A DNA stretch of 64,000 nucleotides from NCBI GenBank assembly GCA_944322325.1, contig CALUOQ010000004.1, positions 113,935-177,934 of the forward strand. Reading direction: 5' to 3'. The DNA is from an uncultured Alloprevotella sp. GTDB taxonomy: Bacteria; Bacteroidota; Bacteroidia; Bacteroidales; Bacteroidaceae. Made by a program: the position numbers and the translations under genes. The notes below the pieces were generated by a model. It made no database searches, was not told where the DNA came from, and worked only from the letters and a program-made list of their open reading frames with translations. Below, piece after piece: positions 36,653 through 46,950 of this stretch (within the stretch, counting starts at the first letter, position 1; each line of letters opens with the position of its first letter).

Positions 36653-36730
36653 TAAATCCGCAGGGGCTCGGTTAAGCGGCTTCGCGACGAAGCCCGCCTC
36701 ACGGAATCACCGTTTACAATCATAAAAATA
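36653..36730 (+). promoter_or_regulatory. Leader of rplU
   Basis: An untranslated leader of about 78 bases. It contains a 7-bp hairpin with a cga loop (36678-36684 with 36688-36694), extendable with one bulge. Ribosomal protein leaders can be autoregulatory; here that is only a possibility. Confidence 0.35.
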
Positions 36731-37048
36731 ATGTACGCAATCGTAGAGATTAACGGTCAGCAGTTCAAGGTTGAGGAAGGCAAGAAAATCTTCGTCCACC
36801 ACATCCGCGAAGCTGCCAACGGTCAGACGGTAGAGTTTGACAAAGTGTTGCTCGTCGACAACGACGGCGACGTCAAGGTAGGCGCCCCCACGGTAGAAGG
36901 GGCCAAGGTGGTTTGCGAGGTTATCTCGCCGCTCGTGAAGGGCGAAAAGGTGCTCGTGTTCCACAAGAAGCGCCGCAAAGGTTACCGCAAGCTGAACGGC
37001 CACCGTCAGCAGTTCTCCGAAGTAACCATCAAACAAGTCATTGCTTAA
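36731..37048 (+). CDS. rplU: 50S ribosomal protein L21
   Basis: 105 residues, full length. Starts [20 protein letters not shown] and ends with the conserved basic part [18 protein letters not shown] followed by TIKQVIA. It binds 23S rRNA. It is first in the rplU-rpmA operon, with a strong promoter upstream. Confidence 0.98.
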   Translation: MYAIVEINGQQFKVEEGKKIFVHHIREAANGQTVEFDKVLLVDNDGDVKVGAPTVEGAKVVCEVISPLVKGEKVLVFHKKRRKGYRKLNGHRQQFSEVTIKQVIA

Positions 37049-37070
37049 CCCCAGTAAAACCTAAAAGAAA

Positions 37071-37334
37071 ATGGCACACAAAAAAGGTGTAGGTAGTTCA
37101 AAGAACGGCCGCGAGTCACATTCCAAAAGATTAGGTGTGAAGATTTGGGGCGGCCAGGCATGTATCGCCGGCAACATCATCGTCCGCCAGCGCGGCACGG
37201 TGCACTATCCGGGCAAGAACGTAGGCATGGGCAGCGACCACACGCTGTACGCCCTCGTTGACGGAACGGTCAGCTTCCATCGCGGCAACCGCGACCGCAG
37301 CTACGTTTCGGTAGAGCCCAAAGCCGAGGCTTGA
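37071..37334 (+). CDS. rpmA: 50S ribosomal protein L27
   Basis: 87 residues. The N-terminus [20 protein letters not shown] is the part that reaches the peptidyl transferase centre. It has no N-terminal cleavage extension of the Firmicutes kind. It lies 22 bp after rplU, with a terminator downstream. Confidence 0.98.
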   Translation: MAHKKGVGSSKNGRESHSKRLGVKIWGGQACIAGNIIVRQRGTVHYPGKNVGMGSDHTLYALVDGTVSFHRGNRDRSYVSVEPKAEA

Positions 37335-37385
37335 CAAGACAAACCCACGCGGAGTCCGGACGGCGGATTCCGAGGGTAACACGCT

Positions 37386-37423
37386 AACGGGAGACGTTCT
37401 CAGCGGAACGCCTCCCGTTTTTT
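37386..37423 (+). terminator. Terminator after rpmA
   Basis: 14-bp arms 37386-37399 and 37406-37419 with one mismatch, followed by a T-run. Confidence 0.85.
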
Positions 37424-37567
37424 ATGCCCCGTCCGTCGGGAAAAACTACGGTCGCAGTGCCACGACAAACCCCGCCGCACACGCACGCGATTACGAAATA
37501 TAAACGTACGTCCACGCAAAAAAGCGAAAAACCGGCACGGGCCGATGCAGGAGCAACCGGAAATCCG

Positions 37568-37576
37568 TATCTTTGC
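37568..37576 (+). promoter_or_regulatory. -7 box for the DUF4230 operon
   Basis: TATCTTTGC, an exact match, 19 bp before the ATG at 37596. It rules out the longer opening from 37545. Confidence 0.55.
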
Positions 37577-37595
37577 CCCAAACGACCGACCAGCC

Positions 37596-38291
37596 ATGCA
37601 CTACAGCACCGCCCTACTGACCCTCGCCCTGCTGGCAGGGAGCTACGCGTTCGCCTCGTGCGGAGACGGACACGAAGCCATCCGCCCGCAAGCCGCGACG
37701 GACACGACGGCGTGGCTCGTGATGCAGGTGAACCGCTGCTCGCGGCTCTACACGGCTGAAATGCAGATACACAAGCTCGTGACGCACAGCGACGACGTAC
37801 GCCTGAAGGGGCGCCTGCTCTCGTCGGACTACGACATGCGCCTGCCGGTGGGCGACCGCAAGGCGGTCGTGCCCATCGACGTGACGCTCAAGGCCTACGT
37901 GGACCTCGGCCGTTTCGACTCCACCTGCGTGGCGCGGCAAGGGCGGCGCATCGTCCTGACCCTGCCCGACCCCGTGGTCATCGTCACGGCGTCGAAAGTG
38001 GACCACCGCGGCGTGCGCCAGTATGTCGACCCGCTCCGCTCGCGCTACACGGACGCCGAGCTGAGCGACATGGCCCGGCAGGGCGTGGACACCATCGTCA
38101 GCCACATCGGCCGCTACGGCCTGACCGAGGCGGCACGACAGTCGGCCACCCGCACGCTCGTCCCCCTGCTGACGCGCATGGGCTACGACGAGGCAGACAT
38201 CACCGTGCGCTTCCGCCCGGACCTGACGGCCGACGACCTGAGGCGGAGCGTGGAACTGCGCGACGGAAACACCCGTAACCTGAAGCCATGA
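37596..38291 (+). CDS. DUF4230 protein, exported
   Basis: 231 residues with a hydrophobic N-terminus ending in a possible lipobox (AFASC). The DUF4230 pattern is seen in TAEMQIHKLVTHSDD, VPIDVTLKAYVDLGRFDSTC and IVLTLPDPVVIVTASKVDH. The family is widespread in Bacteroidetes and Firmicutes with no firm function. Its stop overlaps the start of a second DUF4230 gene (ATGA), so the two are translationally coupled and probably act together. Confidence 0.8.
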   Translation: MHYSTALLTLALLAGSYAFASCGDGHEAIRPQAATDTTAWLVMQVNRCSRLYTAEMQIHKLVTHSDDVRLKGRLLSSDYDMRLPVGDRKAVVPIDVTLKAYVDLGRFDSTCVARQGRRIVLTLPDPVVIVTASKVDHRGVRQYVDPLRSRYTDAELSDMARQGVDTIVSHIGRYGLTEAARQSATRTLVPLLTRMGYDEADITVRFRPDLTADDLRRSVELRDGNTRNLKP

Positions 38292-38926
38292 CGCACCGCG
38301 AGACATCCCGACACCGCTGGAAACCGGGGCGCGCCCTCCTGTGGCTGGCCACCCACTGGCAACTGCTCGTCGCGGCAGCCCTGGTGGTCGCAGCGCTGTG
38401 GGCCTACCGGCAGTGCCGCACGGGGCAAACGAGCATCGGCGTGGTGCCGGGCCGCGCCATCGACACCACGCCCGAGGAAATCCGCGCCCTGCGCGACATT
38501 GGGCAGTGGGAAACGCTCACGGTCAGCACCGAGGAACTCGTCGACACCTTCGCCACCGACTGGCGGGGCACCCGCCAGCTCGTACGCATCTACGCCGGTA
38601 CGCTCAGGCTGGGCGTGGACCTCGGCGAGGCGGCGGACGACTGGTTCCACGCGGCGGGCGACACGGCCTACGTGCGCCTGCCACGCGTCAAGCTGCTCGA
38701 CGACCGCTTCATCGACGAGGCCCGCTCGCGCTCGTTCTACGAACGGGGGCGCTGGGACGCCGACACGCGCGAACAGCTCTACGAACGCGCCCGCCGGGCC
38801 ATGGTGCGCCGCTGCCTGACGCCGGCCAACCTGAAAGCCGCGGAACAAAGCGCCCGCGAACAGTTCAGCGCCCTGATGCGCGGACTGGGCTACACAACCA
38901 CACTTATTACGTTTGAAAACCATTGA
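38288..38926 (+). CDS. DUF4230 protein, membrane-anchored
   Basis: 212 residues. One membrane helix (LLVAAALVVAALWAYRQC, about 26-43) is followed by the DUF4230 domain (VSTEELVDTFATDWRG, YAGTLRLGVDLGEAA, YVRLPRVKLLDDRFI). It is a diverged sister of the preceding gene and overlaps it by 4 bp. A protease gene follows 3 bp later. Confidence 0.8.
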   Translation: MTHRETSRHRWKPGRALLWLATHWQLLVAAALVVAALWAYRQCRTGQTSIGVVPGRAIDTTPEEIRALRDIGQWETLTVSTEELVDTFATDWRGTRQLVRIYAGTLRLGVDLGEAADDWFHAAGDTAYVRLPRVKLLDDRFIDEARSRSFYERGRWDADTREQLYERARRAMVRRCLTPANLKAAEQSAREQFSALMRGLGYTTTLITFENH

Positions 38927-38929
38927 CTT

Positions 38930-40228
38930 ATGTTTACAAGATACCTCACCCTCCTGACCCTCTGTCTCGGCTTGGCCGTGACCTCGTGCACCACCGAAGG
39001 CACCGAAACTCCGCCCTCCACTCCGCCCACGCCCGACACCTCGCAGAAACCCCTCGACAAGGGCCGGCGCACGGTGCTCGTCTACGTCAACGCGCAAAAC
39101 TCGCTGGGCTACCAGCGCTTCCAGGACCTCGACTCGCTCGAAATGGCAAAAGGCGCGGACTACATCGACGACAACGACCGCTACCTCGTCTACCTCGACG
39201 ACGACGAACATCCCCGCATCCTCCGCTTCCAGAAGGGGCAGAAAGGCGGCGAAATTGTCAAGCGCTTCAACGAGGAGCGCTGCTCGTCGGACCCCGAAAC
39301 ACTGCGGGAGGTGCTCAACTGGACGCGCCTCTACTTCCCCGCCGAGGAGTACGGCCTCGTACTCTGGTCGCACGCAGACGGCTGGCTACCCTCGCCGAAC
39401 AAGGACTACCGCACCTCGCGCTCGTTCGGCATCGACGTGGGTGACGACGGCAACATGGCGACCGACTACGACGCCAACGGGAACATCGGTGCCGGCATGG
39501 ACATCGACGACATGGCCGACGCCATCAGCCGCACGGGCCTGAAGCTGAAATACATCTTCTTCGACGCCTGCCTGATGCAGTGCATCGAGACAAGCTACGC
39601 CCTGCGCGACGTGGCGGACTACGTCATCGGTTCGCCCCTCCCGACGCCGGCCTACGGCTCGCACTACACCAACGAGATACGCCGCGGCTTCTTCAGCGAC
39701 GACGTGACCGACATCGCCAAGACGTACTACAACGACATCATGTCCGACACATACGCCGACATGTACAGCGACTACGGCTGCGCCACCTCCGTCGTACAGA
39801 CCGACCAGCTCGACTCGCTGGCCCTCATCACCAGGGAACTGCTGCCCCAATACATCGAGGGACAAAACCAGGCCGACATGACCGACGTGATGCAGTACCT
39901 GACGTACAGCTCGCGCTACTTCTACCGCCCCGAGTTCTTCGACGCCGGCAGCGCCATGCGCCACGTGCTCAGCGACGAAGACTACACCCGCTGGCGCACC
40001 TACCTTGACCGCGCCGTCATCTACAAGCAAGTCTCGACCCGCTACTGGATAGGCCCGGGCAACTACACCTACGGCTACCGCGACAACGACTACGCCGGCC
40101 TCTCGATGTTCGTCCCGCAATGGAAGTACAGCAACAACGCGGACTACTGCCTCTACGGTGACCTCAACGCCGCCTTCCGCGAGACGGCCTGGTACGCCGC
40201 CGCCGGCTGGAGCGCCACCGGGTGGTGA
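38930..40228 (+). CDS. Clostripain-family (C11) cysteine protease, lipoprotein
   Basis: 432 residues with a lipoprotein signal (lipobox VTSC, Cys about 20), then a Thr/Pro-rich linker. The catalytic His is in LVLWSHADGW and the nucleophile Cys in FFDACLMQCIE, both in the expected order for C11 peptidases, which cut after Arg or Lys. It lies 3 bp after the second DUF4230 gene, so it is part of that operon. Probably active at the cell surface or in the periplasm. Confidence 0.88.
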   Translation: MFTRYLTLLTLCLGLAVTSCTTEGTETPPSTPPTPDTSQKPLDKGRRTVLVYVNAQNSLGYQRFQDLDSLEMAKGADYIDDNDRYLVYLDDDEHPRILRFQKGQKGGEIVKRFNEERCSSDPETLREVLNWTRLYFPAEEYGLVLWSHADGWLPSPNKDYRTSRSFGIDVGDDGNMATDYDANGNIGAGMDIDDMADAISRTGLKLKYIFFDACLMQCIETSYALRDVADYVIGSPLPTPAYGSHYTNEIRRGFFSDDVTDIAKTYYNDIMSDTYADMYSDYGCATSVVQTDQLDSLALITRELLPQYIEGQNQADMTDVMQYLTYSSRYFYRPEFFDAGSAMRHVLSDEDYTRWRTYLDRAVIYKQVSTRYWIGPGNYTYGYRDNDYAGLSMFVPQWKYSNNADYCLYGDLNAAFRETAWYAAAGWSATGW

Positions 40229-40395
40229 GCCGTCGGCAAGAAATACAGACATCCCCGTACGTAATTATTACGAGACGACGCGTAGCCCCATAAACTTTCA
40301 ATGCAGCTGCCTGCCAAGCTCATGACGTTTGTACATACAGCCTGCACTCCCCCAATCTTTTCCCGCAAAACAAGGGTTATCTCGGAGAATTGGCG

Positions 40396-40404
40396 TATTT
40401 TTGC
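40396..40404 (+). promoter_or_regulatory. -7 box for the DUF4105 gene
   Basis: TATTTTTGC, an exact match, 40 bp before the ATG at 40444. No clear -33. Confidence 0.5.
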
Positions 40405-40443
40405 AAACCGTTACAGTACGGTCTATTGCCGATTATCGTTAGA

Positions 40444-41631
40444 ATGAGACAACGCCTCCGCTTTCTGTGGGTCCTTTTCGGTCTAAGCGTCGCGTCGCTG
40501 GTACGGGCTGCCGTGCCGGCGGGTGACTCTTTGCGCGTCAGTCTCCTCACGTGCGGCCCCGGCGAGGAGGCCTATTCCGTCTACGGACACACGGCCATAC
40601 GCGTACAGGACCAGCGCACCGGCGAGGACTGGGTGTTCAACTACGGCGTGTTCGACTTCGACCGGCCCCACTTCATCTGGCGCTTCGTCCTGGGCCAGAC
40701 CGACTACCAGCTGGGCGTAATGCCTTTCGAGCCTTTCGTGACGTCCTACGCGCACGAGGGCCGCAGCGTCGAGGAGGACGTGCTCGACCTCAGTGCGGCC
40801 GAGAAAGAGCGCCTCTACCTGTTGCTTCTGGACAATTTCCGCCCGCAGAACCGCGTTTACCGCTACAACTTCTTCACCAAGAACTGCACGACGCAGGCCC
40901 GCGATATCATCGAGCAGGCTACCGGCGGGCAGTTTGTCTACCCGGCAGAAGAACCGCTGACCTACCGCAACGTACTCCATCGCTACACGGCCCGCCAGCC
41001 GTGGCTGCGCTTCGGGCAAGACCTGCTGGTGGGCGCAGAGGCCGACCGCCAGCTCGACACGCGCGGCCAGGACTTCGTCCCCCTGCTCTACCAACGCGAC
41101 CTCAAGCGCGCCGCCATCCGCCAGCCTGACGGCAGCCAGCGGCCCGCCGTCAGCAAGACCGTCCGCTGGGCGGAGCAGCGCGCCGGCGGCGACGCGCCGA
41201 CCCTCCTCACGCCGATGGCCGTGCTGGGCTCGGCGTTCGTGCTGGCCGTCGTCGTGACGCTCGTGCAAATTCTCCTGCGCCGCAACTGGTGGTGGGTCGA
41301 CGCCCCCTTTCTGGCCGTACAGGGCCTTGCCGGCTGCCTGGTAGCCTTTCTTTTTTTCTTCTCCGAACATCCCGGGGTGGACAGCAACTGGCTCCTGGCC
41401 GTGCTCAATCCGCTCCCCTTACTCTATCTTCCCCGCGAGATGCAGCGTGCCCGCCGTCGCGCCCGCGACCTCTACCATCCCGTCGCGCTGGCCGTCATCT
41501 GGGGCTTCACCCTGCTCCACCCCCTTACGGGACAAGCTGTCCCCACGGAGGCCCTTTTGTTCCTCAACGGCGTGGCAGCCCTGTCTGTGGCACGCATCTT
41601 GCTGGCTTACCTGAACAACAAGCATGAATAA
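40444..41631 (+). CDS. DUF4105 membrane protein
   Basis: 395 residues with a signal peptide (LWVLFGLSVASLVRA). The DUF4105 domain is at about 30-190, with YSVYGHTAIRVQDQ and NFFTKNCTTQARDIIEQA; the His and Cys in these look like a papain-like pair, and the family is thought to be protease-related. Four membrane helices make up the C-terminal third. It overlaps the phosphatase-like gene by 8 bp, and secA follows that gene. Confidence 0.8.
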   Translation: MRQRLRFLWVLFGLSVASLVRAAVPAGDSLRVSLLTCGPGEEAYSVYGHTAIRVQDQRTGEDWVFNYGVFDFDRPHFIWRFVLGQTDYQLGVMPFEPFVTSYAHEGRSVEEDVLDLSAAEKERLYLLLLDNFRPQNRVYRYNFFTKNCTTQARDIIEQATGGQFVYPAEEPLTYRNVLHRYTARQPWLRFGQDLLVGAEADRQLDTRGQDFVPLLYQRDLKRAAIRQPDGSQRPAVSKTVRWAEQRAGGDAPTLLTPMAVLGSAFVLAVVVTLVQILLRRNWWWVDAPFLAVQGLAGCLVAFLFFFSEHPGVDSNWLLAVLNPLPLLYLPREMQRARRRARDLYHPVALAVIWGFTLLHPLTGQAVPTEALLFLNGVAALSVARILLAYLNNKHE

Positions 41632-43198
41632 GAACCGCTTACTCTCCTCGCTCATCGCCGTCATGGCCGTGCTTGCCGCCGACGCGCAAAACCCGGCCGC
41701 ACCGAAACTCGTGGTCGGCATCCTCATCGACCAGCTGCGCTCGGACTACTTGCAGGCATTCATGCCGCTCTACGGCGAAGGCGGATTCAAGCGCCTCATG
41801 ACCCAAGGCCGCGTCTACACCCAGGGCGAATACCCCCTGACATCGGTCGACCGCGCCTCGGCCGCCGCCACCCTGTCAACCGGCAGCACGCCTTTCTACC
41901 ACGGCATTGTCGGCCAACAGTGGTTCGAGCGCGCCACCCTGCGCCGCATCGACTGCGTCGAAGACGCCGACTGCAAGGGCGTAGCCACCGACCACGGCGC
42001 CTCGCCCCAGTTCCTGGCCGTGTCGACCATCGGCGACGAGCTCAAGGTGGCCTCCGACGGCAAGTCGCTCGTCTACGCCATCGCCCCCTTCCGCGACGCC
42101 GCCGTGCTCACCGCCGGCCACGCCGCCGACGCTGCCGTCTGGATAGACGACGAAACGGGCAACTGGTGCACGTCGGCCTACTACGGTTCACTGCCCGACT
42201 GGGCCAACTCGCGCGACCTCTACCATCCCCTCGAGAAGCAACTCAAGCGCTACACGTGGGAACCCTTCTACGAGCGCAACGGCGACTACAGCTACTACCT
42301 CTCCGACGGCACGACCGAACCCTTCGAGCACGAGTTCAAGGGCCAGGGCCGCTACCGCGCCTTCAAGACCAGCGCCCCCGTCAACGAGGAGGTGGCCACC
42401 CTTGCCGGCGACTGCCTGCGCACTACGGGCATTGGCAACGACTCCTTCACCGACTACCTGGCCCTCACCTTCTACGCCGGCAACTACAAGCACCTCCCGG
42501 CCAGCAAGGCCCCCATGGAGTTACAGGACACCTACGTGCGCCTCGACAAGGCCCTCAGCGACATCATCGAAGCCGTCGACCGCAAGGTGGGCCTGGCCAA
42601 TGCCCTGTTCGTCGTCACTTCGACCGGTTACTGCGACGAGCAGCCCGCCGACCTCCAGAAATTCCGCATCCCCACGGGCACTTTCGACATCAAGCGTGCC
42701 GCCGCCCTGCTCAACATGTACCTCATGGCCGTCTATGGACAGGGCAACTACGTCGAGGCCTGCTTCGGCCCCGAAATTTACCTGAACAAGAAGCTGATCG
42801 AGGAAAAGCAGCTCTACCTCACCGAGGTGATGAACCGCACGCAAGACTTCCTCATCCAGCTCAGCGGCGTAAAGGACGTCTACAGCTCACAGCGCATCCT
42901 GCTGGGCACCTGGACGCCCGACCTCAGCCGGCTGCGCAACTCCTACAACTCGCAGACCTCGGGCGACATCCTCGTGCAGGTGGCGCCCGGTTGGCGCTTT
43001 GTCAACGAGGACACGGGCGAAGACCACCTCGTCGGCAACGACTACATCCCCTTCCCCATCATCTTCTACGGCTACAACACCAAAGCCGAGACCGTCACGA
43101 CGCCCACCGGCGTCGACTACATCGCCCCGACCCTCTCGAAGGCGATGCGCATCCGCGCTCCGAACGCCTGCCTCGCCACTCCGCTGTCGGGATTCTGA
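41624..43198 (+). CDS. Alkaline-phosphatase-superfamily protein with lost active site
   Basis: 524 residues with a signal peptide (LLSSLIAVMAVLAADA). The fold is that of PafA-type phosphatases: KLVVGILIDQLRSDYL keeps the first metal Asp, and STGSTPFYHGIVGQQW matches the segment after the nucleophile. By eye alignment the nucleophile Thr position is Ala82 (DRASAAATL). The usual D-x-x-x-H site reads GNYKHL, and the usual ADHG site reads TSTGYCD. At least four catalytic positions are therefore missing. A binding or structural role is inferred. It overlaps the DUF4105 gene and lies upstream of secA. Confidence 0.8.
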   Translation: MNKNRLLSSLIAVMAVLAADAQNPAAPKLVVGILIDQLRSDYLQAFMPLYGEGGFKRLMTQGRVYTQGEYPLTSVDRASAAATLSTGSTPFYHGIVGQQWFERATLRRIDCVEDADCKGVATDHGASPQFLAVSTIGDELKVASDGKSLVYAIAPFRDAAVLTAGHAADAAVWIDDETGNWCTSAYYGSLPDWANSRDLYHPLEKQLKRYTWEPFYERNGDYSYYLSDGTTEPFEHEFKGQGRYRAFKTSAPVNEEVATLAGDCLRTTGIGNDSFTDYLALTFYAGNYKHLPASKAPMELQDTYVRLDKALSDIIEAVDRKVGLANALFVVTSTGYCDEQPADLQKFRIPTGTFDIKRAAALLNMYLMAVYGQGNYVEACFGPEIYLNKKLIEEKQLYLTEVMNRTQDFLIQLSGVKDVYSSQRILLGTWTPDLSRLRNSYNSQTSGDILVQVAPGWRFVNEDTGEDHLVGNDYIPFPIIFYGYNTKAETVTTPTGVDYIAPTLSKAMRIRAPNACLATPLSGF

Positions 43199-43318
43199 CG
43201 GCGGAGCGGGAACCCGCCGCCAGCGCCCACATGCGGCAGGCGCAGGCCCTCCCCGGACAGACTGACCGCACCAAGCCGCAGCCTAACTTTTCCTAACGTC
43301 AAAACAAAACAATACCTA

Positions 43319-46300
43319 ATGGATATCAACAAATTCCTCAGCAAGCTCTTCGGCAACAAGTCGACGCGCGACATGAAACTCATCCAGCCTTGGGTCGAGA
43401 AGGTGAAAGCCGCCTACCCCGCCATCCAGGCCCTCGACCACAACCAGCTGCGCGCCAAGACCAAGGAGCTGCAAGAAAAAGTACAAACGTCGGCCAACGA
43501 CCTGAAAGAAAAAATCGCCGAACTCAAGACCAAGGTCGAACAGACCCCCATTGAGGACCGCGAAGTGCTCTTCAACCAAATCGACAAGCTCGAGAAGGAA
43601 GTCCTCGACCGCTACGAGGTAGCCCTCAACGAAATCCTGCCCGACGCCTTCGCCATCGTCAAGGAAACGGCCCGCCGCTTCGCCGAGAACGACGAAATCA
43701 GCGTCGACGCCACCGACTTCGACCGCGAACTGGCCGCCACGCACGACTTCGTGCGCATCGAGGGCGACCAGGCCATCTACCAGAACCACTGGGTGGCCGG
43801 CGGCAACGACCTCAAGTGGAACATGGTCCACTACGACGTGCAGCTCTTCGGCGGCGTCGTGCTCCACCAGGGCAAAATCGCCGAGATGGCCACCGGCGAG
43901 GGTAAGACCCTCGTCGCCACCCTTCCCGTATTCCTCAACGCCCTTACGGGCAACGGCGTGCACGTCGTCACCGTCAACGACTACCTCGCCAAGCGCGACT
44001 CCGAGTGGATGGGCCCCCTCTACATGTTCCACGGCCTCAGCGTCGACTGCATCGACAAGCACCAGCCCAACTCCGAAGCCCGTCGCCGCGCCTACCAGGC
44101 CGACATCACCTTCGGTACGAACAACGAGTTCGGCTTCGACTACCTCCGCGACAACATGGCCATGAGCCCCAAGGACCTCGTACAGCGCAGCCACAACTAC
44201 GCCATCGTCGACGAGGTCGACTCCGTGCTCATCGACGACGCCCGTACGCCCCTCATCATCTCCGGTCCCGTGCCCAAGGGCGACGACCAGCTCTACGAGC
44301 AGTACCAGCCCCTCGTCGAGCGACTCTACGAGACGCAGCGCAAGCTCGCCACGCAGCTCCTCGCCACCGCCAAGCAACTTATCGCCAGCGACGACAAGAA
44401 ACAGCAGGAGGAAGGCTTCCTCGCCCTCTTCCGCAGCCACAAGGCCCTGCCCAAGAACCGCCCCCTCATCAAGTACCTCTCCGAGCAGGGCATCAAGGCC
44501 GGTATGCTCAAGACCGAGGAAATCTACATGGAGAACAACAACAAGCGAATGCCCGAGGCCGTCGAGCCCCTCTACTTCGTCGTCGAGGAGAAGCTCAACT
44601 CCGTCGACCTCACCGACAAGGGCAACGAGTGGCTGGCCAACGCCGTGAGCGACCCCACCCTCTTCGTCCTGCCCGACATCACCTCCGAAATCTCCATGCT
44701 CGAGGCCGACAAGAGCCTCACCGACGAGGAGCGCCTCCAACGCAAGGACGCCCTCCTGGCCGACTACGCCGTCAAGAGCGAGCGCGTACACACCATCCTG
44801 CAGCTGCTCAAGGCCTACGCCATGTTCAACAAAGACGAGGAGTACGTCGTCATGGACGGACAGGTCAAGATTGTCGACGAGCAGACCGGCCGCATCATGG
44901 AGGGGCGCCGCTGGAGCGACGGACTCCACCAGGCCGTCGAGGCCAAGGAGCACGTGAAAATCGAGGCCGCCACGCAGACCTTCGCCACCATCACGCTCCA
45001 GAACTACTTCCGCATGTACCACAAACTCTCCGGTATGACCGGTACGGCCATCACCGAAGCCGGCGAGTTCTGGAACATCTATAAGCTCGACGTCATCGAG
45101 ATACCCACCAACCGCCCCGTCATCCGCAAGGACCTCAACGACCGCGTCTACAAGACCAAGCGCGAGAAGTACGCCGCCGTCATCGACGAAATCGTCAAGA
45201 TGCGCAACGAAGGCCGCCCCACCCTCGTCGGCACCACCAGCGTCGACGTCTCCGAGCTGCTCAGCCGTATGCTACAGCTCCGCCACATCCCCCACAACGT
45301 CCTCAACGCCAAGCTCCACCAGAAGGAAGCCGACATCGTGGCCCAGGCCGGACAGAGCAAACCCGGCAAGGTCACCATCACCGACGCCGACGGCAACCGC
45401 CACGAAGAGGAGCGCCTGCTCGGCGCCGTGACCATCGCCACCAACATGGCCGGACGCGGTACCGACATCAAGCTCAGCGACGACGTCAAGGCCGCAGGCG
45501 GACTCGCCATCATCGGCACCGAGCGCCACGAGAGCCGACGCGTCGACCGCCAGCTCCGCGGACGTGCCGGACGTCAGGGCGACCCGGGCTCCTCCGTGTT
45601 CTTCGTCTCGCTCGAGGACAACCTCATGCGACTCTTCGCCAGCGAACGCATCGCCCGCGTCATGGACAAACTCGGATTCAAGGAAGGCGAGATGATCGAA
45701 GCGCCCATGATTAACTCCAGCATCGAGCGCGCACAGAAAAAAGTCGAGGAAAACAACTTCGGCATCCGCAAGCGCCTGCTCGAGTACGACGACGTCATGA
45801 ACAAGCAGCGCACCGTCATCTACGAAAAGCGCCGCCACGCACTCATGGGCGAACGCATCGACATCGACATCACCAACATGATTTGGGACCGCACCGTCAA
45901 CATCATCGAGAACAACGACTTCGACGGATGCCGCGACCAGTTCCTCGAAGTGATGGCCATGGAGGTGCCCTTCAGCGAGGAAGAGTTCAACGCCAAGCGC
46001 CGCGAGGACCTCTTCGAACAGTCCTTCCAGGCCGCCATGGCCAACTTCAAGCGCAAGGTCGACCGCCTCGCCGCCGTGGCCATGCCCGTCATCAAGAGCG
46101 TCTACGAAAACCAAGGCTCCATGTACGAGAACATCCTCGTGCCCATCACCGACGGCAAGCTCGTCTACAACATACGCTGCAACCTCAAGCGGGCCTACGA
46201 GAGCGAGTGCCAGGTCGTCGTACAGGAATTCGAGAAAGCCATCCTCCTGCACAACATCGACGACGCATGGAAGGAAAACCTCCGCGAGCTCGACGAACTC

Positions 46301-46678
46301 AAGAAGTCCGTACAAAACGCCAGCTACGAGCAGAAAGACCCCCTGCTCATCTTCAAGCTCGAGAGTGTCACCCTCTTCGACAACATGGTCAACAAAATCA
46401 ACAACACCACCGTGGCCACCCTCATGCGCGGACAAATCCCCATGCAGGCCCCCGAAGACGTGCGCGAAGCTGCTCCCGAACCGACCCGCCAGCAACCTCA
46501 GTACACCGAGAGCCGCGAGGACCTCAGCGACGAAGCCGCCGCACAGGCCGCCGCACGCGACACCCGCGAACACCGCCAGGAACCCATCGTCAAGGAGAAA
46601 ATGCCGGGACGCAACGACCCCTGCCCTTGCGGTAGCGGCAAGAAGTTCAAGAACTGCCACGGCCAAGGCCTCGTCTGA
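43319..46678 (+). CDS. secA: Preprotein translocase ATPase SecA
   Basis: Motor of the Sec pathway that pushes unfolded proteins through SecYEG. 1119 residues, the long Bacteroidetes form. Walker A is in [16 protein letters not shown] and Walker B in [16 protein letters not shown]. Other marks are [29 protein letters not shown] and [11 protein letters not shown]. The C-terminal zinc motif [14 protein letters not shown] binds SecB or ribosomes. The start at 43319 is preceded by 120 bp without a clear promoter. Confidence 0.98.
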   Translation: MDINKFLSKLFGNKSTRDMKLIQPWVEKVKAAYPAIQALDHNQLRAKTKELQEKVQTSANDLKEKIAELKTKVEQTPIEDREVLFNQIDKLEKEVLDRYEVALNEILPDAFAIVKETARRFAENDEISVDATDFDRELAATHDFVRIEGDQAIYQNHWVAGGNDLKWNMVHYDVQLFGGVVLHQGKIAEMATGEGKTLVATLPVFLNALTGNGVHVVTVNDYLAKRDSEWMGPLYMFHGLSVDCIDKHQPNSEARRRAYQADITFGTNNEFGFDYLRDNMAMSPKDLVQRSHNYAIVDEVDSVLIDDARTPLIISGPVPKGDDQLYEQYQPLVERLYETQRKLATQLLATAKQLIASDDKKQQEEGFLALFRSHKALPKNRPLIKYLSEQGIKAGMLKTEEIYMENNNKRMPEAVEPLYFVVEEKLNSVDLTDKGNEWLANAVSDPTLFVLPDITSEISMLEADKSLTDEERLQRKDALLADYAVKSERVHTILQLLKAYAMFNKDEEYVVMDGQVKIVDEQTGRIMEGRRWSDGLHQAVEAKEHVKIEAATQTFATITLQNYFRMYHKLSGMTGTAITEAGEFWNIYKLDVIEIPTNRPVIRKDLNDRVYKTKREKYAAVIDEIVKMRNEGRPTLVGTTSVDVSELLSRMLQLRHIPHNVLNAKLHQKEADIVAQAGQSKPGKVTITDADGNRHEEERLLGAVTIATNMAGRGTDIKLSDDVKAAGGLAIIGTERHESRRVDRQLRGRAGRQGDPGSSVFFVSLEDNLMRLFASERIARVMDKLGFKEGEMIEAPMINSSIERAQKKVEENNFGIRKRLLEYDDVMNKQRTVIYEKRRHALMGERIDIDITNMIWDRTVNIIENNDFDGCRDQFLEVMAMEVPFSEEEFNAKRREDLFEQSFQAAMANFKRKVDRLAAVAMPVIKSVYENQGSMYENILVPITDGKLVYNIRCNLKRAYESECQVVVQEFEKAILLHNIDDAWKENLRELDELKKSVQNASYEQKDPLLIFKLESVTLFDNMVNKINNTTVATLMRGQIPMQAPEDVREAAPEPTRQQPQYTESREDLSDEAAAQAAARDTREHRQEPIVKEKMPGRNDPCPCGSGKKFKNCHGQGLV

Positions 46679-46720
46679 CACACCCCGCACCGGCGGCTCC
46701 ACACGAGCTGAAACATAGGC

Positions 46721-46763
46721 CTGCCCCCGGACGCCTGAACGGACGTCCGGGGGCAGTTTTTTT
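46721..46763 (+). terminator. Terminator after secA
   Basis: Perfect 13-bp GC-rich arms 46721-46733 and 46744-46756, followed by T7. Confidence 0.9.
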
Positions 46764-46950
46764 CCGGCCCGGCCCCGCAGCCGGGCACATCACGCCCGAG
46801 AGGCCGGCTGAACAGCCCGGACGGACGTCCCCACCCGCAAAGCGTCGCCCGTCCGGAACACACATTCCGTCACCGGACAAGAACAAGGCGGGCGGACTCC
46901 ACACACCGCGAAATCCGCCCGCACCGAGGCCCTATGCCGTAATGGCAAGG

